This document shows, piece after piece, positions 50,661 through 60,152 of a stretch of DNA of 64,000 nucleotides. The notes beneath the pieces were generated by a model, which saw only the letters and a list, made by a program, of their open reading frames with translations, did no database searches and had not been told where the DNA came from. Position 1 is the stretch's first letter. The number at the start of each line of letters is the position of its first letter. This DNA comes from Luteibacter rhizovicinus (lineage in GTDB: Bacteria > Pseudomonadota > Gammaproteobacteria > Xanthomonadales > Rhodanobacteraceae), in assembly GCF_004342265.1 (NCBI RefSeq), contig NZ_SMCS01000005.1, positions 124,001-188,000 of the forward strand, in the 5' to 3' direction. A program made the translations under genes and the position numbers.

Positions 50661-50687
50661 TCGCGCGCCCATTGATGGGAGACTCTC

Positions 50688-51857
50688 GTGACCGACGCGT
50701 TCGACCGTGACCAATGGCTCGCGGCATTGCGCGAGCGAATCGTCGAGGTTCCCGTCGTGGAAGCCATGGCGCGTCAACAGGCCGGCGCGCTGATCGTCGA
50801 CGTGCGCGAAGACGGCGAGCGTGCCTCTGGGTCTCCGGCGGGCGCTCTCGGGTTATCGCGTGGTTTCCTCGAATTGCGCATCGAGCAAGCCGTGCCCGAT
50901 CGTTCCCGCGACATACTTCTCCTGTGCGGCAGTGGCCAGCGCTCGCTGCTTGCGGCTGAGGCATTGCAACGCATGGGTTACGGCCGGGCCGCCTCTGTCG
51001 CCGGTGGATTCGCGGCGTGGAAGGCGGCGGGTCTGCCTGTCGCAACGGGCGCGCTCGATGCCGATGCCAGCGAGCGTTACGCACGGCAGATGCTTCTGCC
51101 GCAGGTCGGTGAGGCGGGGCAAGCGAAGCTCGCTGCATCGCGCGTGGTGTTGATCGGTGCGGGTGGTCTCGGGGCGCCGGCGATGCTGTATCTCGCCGCT
51201 GCCGGAGTAGGCCGCATCACGCTCGTCGACGACGATCGGGTCGAACGTTCCAATCTCCATCGGCAGGTCGTGCACGCCGATGCGCGCGTGGGGCTTTCGA
51301 AGGCGGAATCGGCGCGCATGACGCTGCAGGGGCTCAACCCGCGCATCCGGATCGACACGCGCGAGGAGCGCCTTCGCGCCGAAAACGTCGAAGCACTGAT
51401 TCGCGACCATGACGTCGTCATCGACGGAGCGGACAATTTCGCGACGCGTTATCTGCTCGCGGCCGCCACGCGCCGACTCGGTATTCCCATGGTTTACGCG
51501 GCGGTGGAGCGTTTCACCGGCCAGCTCAGCGTCTTCGATCCGCGTCGCGACGATTCGCCGTGTTATCGCTGCCTGTTTCCCGAGCCGCCGGCCGCCGCCG
51601 ATGCACCCAATTGCAGCGAAGCGGGCGTTCTCGGCGTATTGCCCGGCGTCGTTGGACTATTGCAGGCCACCGAAACGCTCAAGCTGTTGTTGTCCATAGG
51701 CGAACCGCTGGTCGGGCGGTTGCTGACCTATGACGCGCTCGACATGCGTTTTCGCGAACTGCGGTTGCGGCGCGATCCGGACTGCCCGGGGTGTGGCGCA
51801 TCGGCACACTTCGAGGGCTATGTCGACCTTGAGCGGATGTGCGCCGCCGCCGGTTAA
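50688..51857 (+). CDS. moeB: rhodanese-MoeB fusion, molybdopterin-synthase adenylyltransferase
   Basis: A 389-aa protein. An N-terminal rhodanese domain (about 1-115, with the cysteine loop LLCGSGQRS) is followed by a ThiF/MoeB/E1-type domain (about 125-385): GAGGLGAPAMLYLAAAGVG for ATP, the catalytic cysteine in DAPNCSEAGVLG, and the zinc pairs CYRC and CPGC. It activates the C-terminal glycine of MoaD for molybdopterin synthesis, and the rhodanese could deliver sulfur. In eukaryotic MOCS3 the rhodanese is at the other end. It lies 27 bases downstream of der. Confidence 0.9.
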   Translation: MTDAFDRDQWLAALRERIVEVPVVEAMARQQAGALIVDVREDGERASGSPAGALGLSRGFLELRIEQAVPDRSRDILLLCGSGQRSLLAAEALQRMGYGRAASVAGGFAAWKAAGLPVATGALDADASERYARQMLLPQVGEAGQAKLAASRVVLIGAGGLGAPAMLYLAAAGVGRITLVDDDRVERSNLHRQVVHADARVGLSKAESARMTLQGLNPRIRIDTREERLRAENVEALIRDHDVVIDGADNFATRYLLAAATRRLGIPMVYAAVERFTGQLSVFDPRRDDSPCYRCLFPEPPAAADAPNCSEAGVLGVLPGVVGLLQATETLKLLLSIGEPLVGRLLTYDALDMRFRELRLRRDPDCPGCGASAHFEGYVDLERMCAAAG

Positions 51858-51863
51858 GGGCTT

Positions 51864-52445
51864 TCAGCCAAGATCGGACGGAATCAGCGAATACATCGCC
51901 GCGTCCATTGCCACGCCGCGCAACACGAGACGATGGCGCTCGATGCCTTCGAAGCAGGCTCCGATGGATTCCGCGGTTCGGCGGCTGGGTACGTTCGCGG
52001 CAGCGGCGACGATCTCAAGTCGCGTGACTTTCACCGAGTCGAAAGCAAAGCGGGTCGCAAGGCGTCCGGCGCGCGTGGCGATGCGCTGCCCCTGGCGACT
52101 CTGGCGCACCCAGTAACCGAGGTTCGCGAACCGGTGTTCGCGATTGATCTGGTTTATGCCCATGCCGCCCAGGAATTCGTCCGTCGTCGCGTCGACGATC
52201 AGGAATGCGTAGTGATCGCCGACAAACCACCCCTCGAGGCAATGCTCGATCCACGCGCGAGCCGTCTCGAGGCCATAGTCCGCATGGCACCAGTCCTGCC
52301 AGTACCCCACGGTATCGACGGATTCGCGAACGGCGGCGGCCAGCGCGTCCGCGTCGGCCTGCCGGTAAGGGCGAAGCGATATGCCGTCGCCCGTAAGGTC
52401 GCGCGGGTAGGGAAGAACGCCTGCCGGTGGGGTCGTCGTATCCAT
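51864..52445 (-). CDS. GNAT acetyltransferase, RimJ-like
   Basis: A 193-aa N-acetyltransferase of the RimJ/RimL type. It opens with ISLRPYRQADADALAAAVRES, shows GGMGINQINREHRFANLGYWVRQSRQGQRIATRAGRLATRFAFDSVKVTRLEIVAAAANVPSRRTAESIGA and so includes the acetyl-CoA loop and the N-x-x-S motif before the last strand. The target may be a ribosomal or other protein N-terminus, or a small molecule. It ends 6 bases from the moeB stop, convergently. Confidence 0.85.
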   Translation of the reverse strand: MDTTTPPAGVLPYPRDLTGDGISLRPYRQADADALAAAVRESVDTVGYWQDWCHADYGLETARAWIEHCLEGWFVGDHYAFLIVDATTDEFLGGMGINQINREHRFANLGYWVRQSRQGQRIATRAGRLATRFAFDSVKVTRLEIVAAAANVPSRRTAESIGACFEGIERHRLVLRGVAMDAAMYSLIPSDLG

Positions 52446-52518
52446 GAGTGTTTAATTCTTACTGTCGGTTCGGTGCCCAAGAGGCGATAATGCGCGATCC
52501 GCCCCCGAAACGAACACA

Positions 52519-53379
52519 ATGACCGCACGTATTCTCGACGGCAAGCGCATCGCGCAGGAATTACTCGATCGCATCGGTCGTCGCGTGGCCAAGCGTGTCG
52601 CCGAAGGCAAGCGTCGTCCCGGGCTGGCCGTGGTGCTGGTGGGCGAGGATCCCGCATCGGCGGTGTACGTGAAGAACAAGCGCAAGGCCTGCGATCAGAT
52701 TGGCTTCACGTCGTTCGGTTATGACCTTCCTGCGTCGACGTCGCAGGAAGAGCTCATCGCGCTTATCGACAATCTCAACGCGGACCCGGCCGTTCACGGC
52801 ATCCTCGTACAGTCGCCGTTGCCTCGCCATATCGACGAAGACGCCCTGGTCGACCGTATCGACCCGGGTAAGGACGTCGATGGCTTCCAGGCCGTCAATG
52901 TCGGCCGTCTCGCGCTGCGGCGCTTCGGCCTGCGACCGTGCACGCCCAAGGGTGTGATGACCTTGCTGGGTCATACCGATCGTCCGGTGCGCGGCCGGCA
53001 CGCCGTGATTGTCGGTGTATCGAATCACGTGGGTCGCCCCCTTGCGCTTGAGCTATTAATTGCTGGATGTACAACAACTTGCTGTCATAAGTTCACGCAG
53101 AATCTGGAAGGTTTCGTCGCCCAGGCCGACATCCTCGTGGTGGCTGCCGGCAAGCCGGGTCTGGTGAAGGGCGAATGGGTGAAGCCGGGCGCGGTGGTTA
53201 TCGATGTGGGTATCAATCGCCTGGACGACGGCCGTCTCGTCGGTGACGTCGAATTCGCGCCCGCCGCCGAACGCGCCTCGTGGATTACGCCAGTACCGGG
53301 CGGCGTCGGCCCGATGACGGTAGCGACGCTGATGGAAAACACGCTGGAAGCGGCCGAAGCCATCGACGCCCTGTCATAG
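52519..53379 (+). CDS. folD: bifunctional methylene-THF dehydrogenase/cyclohydrolase FolD
   Basis: A 286-aa enzyme that interconverts methylene- and formyl-tetrahydrofolate with NADP. The substrate-binding region is [14 protein letters not shown] with the catalytic lysine. The QSPLPRH and DPGKDVDGF motifs, the NADP fold [26 protein letters not shown] and the end [14 protein letters not shown] are diagnostic. SNHVGRP replaces the commoner SNIVGRP, which I recall as normal in Xanthomonadales. It is divergent from the GNAT gene. Confidence 0.97.
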   Translation: MTARILDGKRIAQELLDRIGRRVAKRVAEGKRRPGLAVVLVGEDPASAVYVKNKRKACDQIGFTSFGYDLPASTSQEELIALIDNLNADPAVHGILVQSPLPRHIDEDALVDRIDPGKDVDGFQAVNVGRLALRRFGLRPCTPKGVMTLLGHTDRPVRGRHAVIVGVSNHVGRPLALELLIAGCTTTCCHKFTQNLEGFVAQADILVVAAGKPGLVKGEWVKPGAVVIDVGINRLDDGRLVGDVEFAPAAERASWITPVPGGVGPMTVATLMENTLEAAEAIDALS

Positions 53380-53385
53380 GCGTCC

Positions 53386-54898
<1,513 letters not shown>

Positions 54899-54927
54899 CG
54901 CGCTTAGCGCGTCTTCCAGGCTTACAG

Positions 54928-54957
54928 GACGCCCGACACTCGCCGGGCGTCTTGCTT
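54928..54957 (+). terminator. terminator or attenuator between guaB and guaA
   Basis: GACGCCCG and CGGGCGTC (54928-54935 and 54944-54951) pair across eight bases and are followed by TTGCTTT. It may partly end transcription after guaB, leaving guaA at a lower or separately controlled level. Confidence 0.65.
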
Positions 54958-55018
54958 TCCGGGCAACGCTGCGCAGTGGCGCGCGGAGCCCGCAGATTTT
55001 CATTCGCTGGAATTTACG

Positions 55019-56575
55019 ATGACCGACATCCATAGCGACAAGATCCTCATTCTCGATTTCGGCTCGCAGTACACGCAGCTGATCGCCCGTCGGATCCGCG
55101 AGATCGGCGTCTATTGCGAAGTCTGGGCGTGGGACCACGCTTCCGGCGAAATCGCGGCTTTCGCACCGCGCGGCGTCATTCTTTCCGGCAGTCCCGAGTC
55201 GGTCACCGAAGAAAACTCGCCGCGCGCCCCGCAGTGCGTGTTCGAGCTTGGCGTGCCGGTGCTGGGTATCTGTTATGGCATGCAGACCATGGCCGAGCAG
55301 CTCGGTGGCAAGGTCGAGGCCGGTCATCACCGCGAGTTCGGCCCGGCCGACCTGCGCTTCGGCAGTAGTGCGCTGTTCGAAGGCGTGGTGGCCGAGGGCG
55401 AGACGCTCGGTGTGTGGATGTCGCATGGCGATCGCGTGACGGCGATTCCGCCCGGTTTCGCCGCGATCGCCGCTACGCCCAGCCTGCCGCTTGCCGGCAT
55501 GGCCGACGAGGCGCGTCGTTTCTACGGCCTGCAATACCATCCCGAAGTCACCCATTCCCAGCGTGGTCTGGAGCTGCTGCGTCGCTTCGTGGTCGACCTC
55601 TGCGGGACGGCCACGCTGTGGGATGCGAAGCACATCATCGAAGACGCCGTCGCGCGCGTGCGCGAACAGGTCGGTAGCGACAAAGTGTTGCTAGGTCTTT
55701 CGGGCGGCGTCGATTCGTCCGTCGTCGCCGCGCTGCTTGAGAAAGCGATCGGCGACCAGCTCACCTGTGTCTTCGTCGACACCGGCCTGCTGCGCTTCCA
55801 GGAAGGCGACCAGGTCATGGCGACCATGGCCGAACACATGGGCGTGCGCGTTATTCGCGTCGATGCGAAGCAGCGTTTCTTCGACGCGCTCGCGGGCGTC
55901 GAAGATCCGGAGGCCAAGCGCAAGGTCATCGGCCGTATGTTCGTCGAAGTCTTCGACGAGGAGTCGCACAAGCTCGAAGGCGTGAAGTGGCTCGCGCAGG
56001 GCACGATCTATCCCGACGTCATCGAGTCGGCCGCCGGCAAGACGGGCAAGGCGCACGTCATCAAGAGCCACCACAACGTGGGCGGCCTGCCGGAGACGAT
56101 GAAGCTCAAGCTCGTCGAGCCGTTGCGCGAACTCTTCAAGGACGAAGTCCGTCGCATCGGCGTCGAACTCGGCCTGCCGCGCGACATGGTCTATCGTCAT
56201 CCGTTCCCGGGTCCTGGCCTCGGCGTGCGCGTCCTTGGCGAGGTCAAGCCGGAGTTCGTCGACCTGCTTCAGCGCGCCGATGCGATCTTCATCGAAGAGC
56301 TGCGCAAGCACGATCTCTACGATCGCGTCAGCCAGGCGTTCGCTGTCTTCCTGCCCGTCCGTTCGGTAGGTGTGGTCGGTGACGGCCGCGCTTACGAGTG
56401 GGTCATTGCGCTGCGCGCCGTCGAAACCATCGACTTCATGACGGCGCACTGGGCGCATCTGCCATACGACTTCCTTGATCGTGTATCCACGCGAATTATC
56501 AATGAGTTGCGTGGCATATCTCGTGTTGTTTATGACATCAGCGGCAAGCCGCCCGCGACGATCGAGTGGGAGTGA
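55019..56575 (+). CDS. guaA: GMP synthase (glutamine-hydrolysing)
   Basis: A 518-aa enzyme that aminates XMP to GMP. The N-terminal class I glutamine amidotransferase domain has its nucleophile in [16 protein letters not shown] and the His/Glu pair in [14 protein letters not shown]. The ATP-pyrophosphatase domain has the PP-loop [17 protein letters not shown], and the C-terminal dimerisation domain includes [16 protein letters not shown] and ends PPATIEWE. It forms the usual pair with guaB, 120 bases upstream. Confidence 0.98.
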   Translation: MTDIHSDKILILDFGSQYTQLIARRIREIGVYCEVWAWDHASGEIAAFAPRGVILSGSPESVTEENSPRAPQCVFELGVPVLGICYGMQTMAEQLGGKVEAGHHREFGPADLRFGSSALFEGVVAEGETLGVWMSHGDRVTAIPPGFAAIAATPSLPLAGMADEARRFYGLQYHPEVTHSQRGLELLRRFVVDLCGTATLWDAKHIIEDAVARVREQVGSDKVLLGLSGGVDSSVVAALLEKAIGDQLTCVFVDTGLLRFQEGDQVMATMAEHMGVRVIRVDAKQRFFDALAGVEDPEAKRKVIGRMFVEVFDEESHKLEGVKWLAQGTIYPDVIESAAGKTGKAHVIKSHHNVGGLPETMKLKLVEPLRELFKDEVRRIGVELGLPRDMVYRHPFPGPGLGVRVLGEVKPEFVDLLQRADAIFIEELRKHDLYDRVSQAFAVFLPVRSVGVVGDGRAYEWVIALRAVETIDFMTAHWAHLPYDFLDRVSTRIINELRGISRVVYDISGKPPATIEWE

Positions 56576-56868
56576 CTTACCGAAGCGCCCGGATCTCTGC
56601 GCCGGGCATGCCCGATCCTATTCCGGTAAGTGTTCTTGGGCGGCTGGCCGTTCACCAGGATTGGTCGGGGCAGGGCATCGGTTCGGGGCTGCTCAAGGAT
56701 GCGGTTCTTCGAAGCGTTCGCCTCTCCTGGGAGATCGGCATGAAGGCCATGCTGTGTCACGCGCTGAGCGAGGAAGCAAAGGCGTTCTACCTGCGTCGCG
56801 GTTTCTCGGAATCACCCATCGAACCGCTTACGGTGATGCTTAACCTCACGAAGATCGTTCCCGGTTGA
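56576..56868 (+). pseudogene. truncated GNAT toxin (TacT/AtaT-like)
   Basis: The frame directly after guaA encodes SAPGMPDPIPVSVLGRLAVHQDWSG..., then GQGIGSGLLKDAVLRSV, AMLCHALSEEAKAFYLRRGF and ESPIEPLTVMLNL. These are the central and C-terminal parts of type II toxin-antitoxin GNAT acetyltransferases, including the acetyl-CoA loop (Q-x-x-G-x-G) and the catalytic tyrosine. The first half (about 70-80 residues) and any DUF1778 antitoxin gene are missing. The remnant begins at the guaA stop, so it is presumably dead. Confidence 0.7.
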
Positions 56869-57030
56869 CGGAGCGGTCTGTTCGAATCCCCCCGGCCATG
56901 CTGACGCACGGATAACCCGGCAGACATTGCCCCGGGCGGAGCCGGGTTCCTTGATGGACGGCATCCTGCCCAACAGTCGCATTTGCCACGGCGTGTAAAC
57001 TCGCATGACACCTATGGCGGAATGGCACAA

Positions 57031-57996
57031 ATGGCTCTGCGCAACCTCGACGACCTGACGGTCTTCCTCAAGGTGCTGGACTGTCAGAGCTTTTCCGCGG
57101 CCGCGCGTGCGCTCGACCTCGCGCCGGCCACCGTCAGCAAGCAGGTGGCCCGGCTTGAAGCGGCGCTGGGAACCAGCCTCTTCGAACGCAATACGCGGCG
57201 ATTGAAAGTCACCGACGAAGGAAGGGCCGTCGCCCAACGCGTACGTGCGGCGGTGGCTTTGCTGGACGAGGCGGGCGACGTTGCGCGTCAGGGCAACGAT
57301 GGACTCTTCGGCATGCTGCGCGTCACGGCGCCCGTCTTGTTTGGAAGCCGCTACGTGGCAGCGGCCATTGCCGCATTTCGCGAACGTCACCCCCAGGTAG
57401 GCTTCGAGCTGCACCTGACCGATCGGGTGGTCGATCTCTACGCCAGCGACCTGGATCTGGCGATCCGGTTCGGCCGCCTCGCCGATTCGCGACTTCTGGC
57501 GCGCGGACTGGCAACCAGCCGGCGCATTCTTGTTGCGTCGCCCGACTACATTCGACGCCATGGCCAACCGATACATCCACGCGATCTTCGGCAGCACCGG
57601 TGTTTGCTCTTCGCGTATCCGGGTCTGCGCGATAATCGCTGGTCGTTGCGCAAGATCGGTGGTCGCAACCTGGTGGAGCAGGTCGACGTAAACAGCGATC
57701 TCAGCAGCGACAACGGCGATGCGTTGCGCGTGTGGTCCGCGGCAGGCATGGGCATCGCGTTGCGCGAGACGTGGAATGCCGCCGGAGATCTGTGCCAGGG
57801 GACGTTGCTGCGCGTGCTTCCGGAATGGGAAGAGCCCGGGACACCCATCAGCGCGGTGCGTGCACGCCGCGATCCCGTGCCAGCACGTCTTGCCGTCTTT
57901 ATCGATTTCCTGGCCGAACTATGGACGGAACCGGCCCCCTGGGACCGGTTGCTCGGCCCGTCAGCGGATTCGAAATCGCCGGGAGAGACGCCATGA
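57031..57996 (+). CDS. LysR-family transcriptional regulator
   Basis: A 321-aa regulator with N-terminal helix-turn-helix (LDDLTVFLKVLDCQSFSAAARALDLAPATVSKQVARLEAALGTSLFERNTRRL) and a C-terminal effector domain of the CrgA-like group (GMLRVTAPVLFGSRYVAAAIAAF, ASDLDLAIRFGRLADSRL). No divergent gene gives an obvious target. ATG 57031 is preferred because GGCGGA stands 9 bases upstream; 57022 is possible. The stop overlaps the next gene, so the operon LysR-DUF1697-tadA is likely. Confidence 0.9.
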   Translation: MALRNLDDLTVFLKVLDCQSFSAAARALDLAPATVSKQVARLEAALGTSLFERNTRRLKVTDEGRAVAQRVRAAVALLDEAGDVARQGNDGLFGMLRVTAPVLFGSRYVAAAIAAFRERHPQVGFELHLTDRVVDLYASDLDLAIRFGRLADSRLLARGLATSRRILVASPDYIRRHGQPIHPRDLRQHRCLLFAYPGLRDNRWSLRKIGGRNLVEQVDVNSDLSSDNGDALRVWSAAGMGIALRETWNAAGDLCQGTLLRVLPEWEEPGTPISAVRARRDPVPARLAVFIDFLAELWTEPAPWDRLLGPSADSKSPGETP

Positions 57997-58508
57997 CCGC
58001 CTATGTCGCCCTGTTGCGCGCCGTCAACGTCGGCGGGACCGGAAAGCTGCCGATGAGCGAATTGAAAGCCATGTGCGAGCGCGCGGGTTTCGGCACGGTA
58101 AGCACGTACATCGCCAGCGGCAATGTGGTTTTCAAGACGCGCATGGCCGAGGCGCGCGTCAAAGCCGCGCTGGAGGAGCAACTGGCGGCCTATGCTGGCA
58201 AGGCGGTAGACGTCGTCGTCCGTAGCGCAGGCGAAATGGCGGCGGTACTCGCCGCGAATCCGTTTCCAAAGGATCCGCCCAATAGCACTGTCGCGATTTT
58301 CATGGACAAAGCGCCGCCTGCGGACGCGCTCGATCGCGCCACCGGCGTGCGCGACGAGCGCATGTGCCTCGGTCTCCGGGAGATCTATGTCAGTTACGGA
58401 AGTGGCATGGGAACGTCGAAACTGAAGATTCCCGCCGCGGCGAAAGGCACGGCACGAAACCTCAATACGATTGCCAGGCTCGCCGGTATGGCGGCTGCCT
58501 TACAATAG
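57993..58508 (+). CDS. DUF1697 family protein
   Basis: A 171-aa protein of the DUF1697 family, recognised by the start YVALLRAVNVGGTGKLPMSELKAMCERAGF, the middle TYIASGNVVFKT and the late YVSYGSGMGTSKLKI. The fold consists of two ferredoxin-like units and the function is unknown in all organisms I know. It starts with ATGA overlap on the LysR gene and ends 3 bases before tadA. It is soluble and probably cytosolic. Confidence 0.92.
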   Translation: MTAYVALLRAVNVGGTGKLPMSELKAMCERAGFGTVSTYIASGNVVFKTRMAEARVKAALEEQLAAYAGKAVDVVVRSAGEMAAVLAANPFPKDPPNSTVAIFMDKAPPADALDRATGVRDERMCLGLREIYVSYGSGMGTSKLKIPAAAKGTARNLNTIARLAGMAAALQ

Positions 58509-58511
58509 GGC

Positions 58512-59009
58512 ATGTCCGATACCTTGCCATTCGAAGCGTCCGCCGCTTCCTCGTTCTCCGACGACGACCGCGTATTCATGACGCGCGCGCTCGAACTGGC
58601 GGCGCACGCGCGCGATGCCGAGGGCGAAGTGCCGGTGGGTGCTGTGCTGGTCCTCGATGGGGCGATCGTCGGAGAAGGCTGGAACCGGAACATCTCCCTC
58701 AACGATCCGACCGCGCACGCGGAGATTCAGGCGCTGCGCGCGGCCGGTCAGGCACTGGCTAATTATCGTTACCCGGGATCGACGCTGTACGTCACGCTGG
58801 AACCATGCTCGATGTGTGCGATGGCGATGGTGCATGCACGGGTGGGGCGTGTCGTATACGGGGCCGCCGATCCGAAGACCGGTGCCGCGGGCAGTGTGTT
58901 CGATACGTTGGTATCGGACCGCCACAACCACCGTGTTTCGGTGCAGGGCGGCCTTTGCGCGGACGAGGCGTCGACGATGCTCCGCGAGTTCTTCCGCGCC
59001 CGCCGCTAA
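58512..59009 (+). CDS. tadA: tRNA-specific adenosine deaminase
   Basis: A 165-aa zinc deaminase that converts A34 to inosine in the anticodon of tRNA-Arg. The zinc site is HAEIQALRAAG (catalytic Glu) and LEPCSMCAMAMVHARV (two Cys). VPVGAVLV and the C-terminal CADEASTMLREFFRARR are typical. It is the last gene of the operon beginning with LysR. A long palindrome follows at 59010-59055. Confidence 0.95.
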   Translation: MSDTLPFEASAASSFSDDDRVFMTRALELAAHARDAEGEVPVGAVLVLDGAIVGEGWNRNISLNDPTAHAEIQALRAAGQALANYRYPGSTLYVTLEPCSMCAMAMVHARVGRVVYGAADPKTGAAGSVFDTLVSDRHNHRVSVQGGLCADEASTMLREFFRARR

Positions 59010-59055
59010 CCGCTTTTTTGTAGGAGGCCGCTTGCGGGCTCCTACAAAAAAGCGG
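59010..59055. terminator. GTAGGAG palindrome acting as bidirectional terminator
   Basis: A 17-bp perfect stem (59010-59026 with 59039-59055) contains GTAGGAG and runs of six T and six A, with an inner CCGC-TT-GCGG hairpin in the loop. The T-runs make it a terminator in both directions for tadA and the sirtuin gene. The left part of the right arm encodes the final residues and TAG stop of the sirtuin. Confidence 0.85.
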
Positions 59056-59872
59056 CCAATGCTTCTGCTACGGGCCGTTCGATCTTCATCGTCAGCAAAT
59101 CGTCGGCACGGGTCACGCCCAGGTTGAGCGACGCGATGGGCAGGCCGCGACGCGATGCTTCCAGTACGAAGCGATATCCCGAATAGACCATCAACGACGA
59201 ACCGGCGACGAGCATGGCGTCGGCGCGGTCGAGGTGCGCCCAGGCAGTATCTACGCGTGCACGCGGGACGTTCTCTCCGAAGAACACGACGTCCGGTTTC
59301 AGAATGCCGTCGCAGACCAGGCACGGCGGCACATTGAACCGCGAAAAATCGACACCGTCCAGATCCGCGTCGCCATCCGGGGCGATGGTGGCGCTGACCT
59401 CCAGCCAGTCGGGATTCGCTGCGATCAGTCGCTGCTGGAGCGCGTCGCGCGGGCGAATATCGCCGCAGTTCATGCAGCGCACGCGATCGAGTCGTCCGTG
59501 AAGATCGACCACATTCAGACTGCCGGCGGCTTCGTGAAGCCCGTCGACGTTTTGCGTCAGTAATAACTCAATGCGGCCGGCATGTTCCATCGCGGCGAGT
59601 GCGCGATGCGCGACATTCGGTCGCGCGGAGCCGAAGGATTGCCATCCGATCATGCTGCGAGCCCAATAGCGGGCCCGGGCCAGCGCCGTCCCCATGAATG
59701 CTTGGAGGGTCATCGGCGGGCTGCGTTTCCACGCGCCGGCCCCGTCGCGATAGTCCGGAATGCCCGAATCGGTACTGATACCCGCGCCCGTCACGACGAA
59801 AAGACGCTTGTGCGCGAAAACGAAGTCTTCGAGTGGCGTGCGGTGGGAGTCGCGTTCGGCAGGCAGGTTCAC
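59042..59872 (-). CDS. Sir2-family NAD-dependent deacetylase
   Basis: A 276-aa sirtuin. It has the NAD-binding FVVTGAGISTDSGIPDYRDGAG, the catalytic TQNVDGLHEAAGS with histidine in VVDLHGRLDRV, and zinc pairs CMNC and CLVC around an insert. The C-terminal GSSLMVYSGYRFV and LNLGVTRADDL complete the fold. It removes acyl groups from lysines using NAD. The last codons and the stop are provided by the palindromic repeat, so the natural end may have been changed slightly by repeat insertion. Confidence 0.93.
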   Translation of the reverse strand: MNLPAERDSHRTPLEDFVFAHKRLFVVTGAGISTDSGIPDYRDGAGAWKRSPPMTLQAFMGTALARARYWARSMIGWQSFGSARPNVAHRALAAMEHAGRIELLLTQNVDGLHEAAGSLNVVDLHGRLDRVRCMNCGDIRPRDALQQRLIAANPDWLEVSATIAPDGDADLDGVDFSRFNVPPCLVCDGILKPDVVFFGENVPRARVDTAWAHLDRADAMLVAGSSLMVYSGYRFVLEASRRGLPIASLNLGVTRADDLLTMKIERPVAEALAAFL

Positions 59873-60078
59873 GGGAAGGCCGGGAGGCGGGAGAGTGGAA
59901 ACTATATCGCAGCCTATTCACGGAACGATGGCGCATATCTGGCAAAATGCGAGGTCGAATAAAGGGCGTGGCCTGGAACTTGCTCGTCTTCCGTGGCATT
60001 TCGCACGGAGCATTCGATCGATGGGTAGCGCAGGAATGTGCAAACAGGCGATCGGCCTCGTGACGCGCTCCGTGTGCG

Positions 60079-60107
60079 TTCACGTTAAACTGGTTAGGGT
60101 TTGTAAT
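60079..60107 (+). promoter_or_regulatory. probable promoter of pgaA
   Basis: TTCACG (60079-60084) and TGTAAT (60102-60107) are spaced by 17 bases. They would start a leader of about 40 bases containing a small CCAGG...CCTGG hairpin and two GGA motifs. Confidence 0.5.
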
Positions 60108-60152
60108 GGCACCAGGAAGGGCACCTGGCGATGTCATGGTAAGGGGATAGTG

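Noticed and set aside
56880-56912. TTCGAATCC stretch resembling a tRNA T-arm
   Set aside because: The bases beside it do not form a five-base-pair stem, and no acceptor, D-arm or anticodon arm is found around it.
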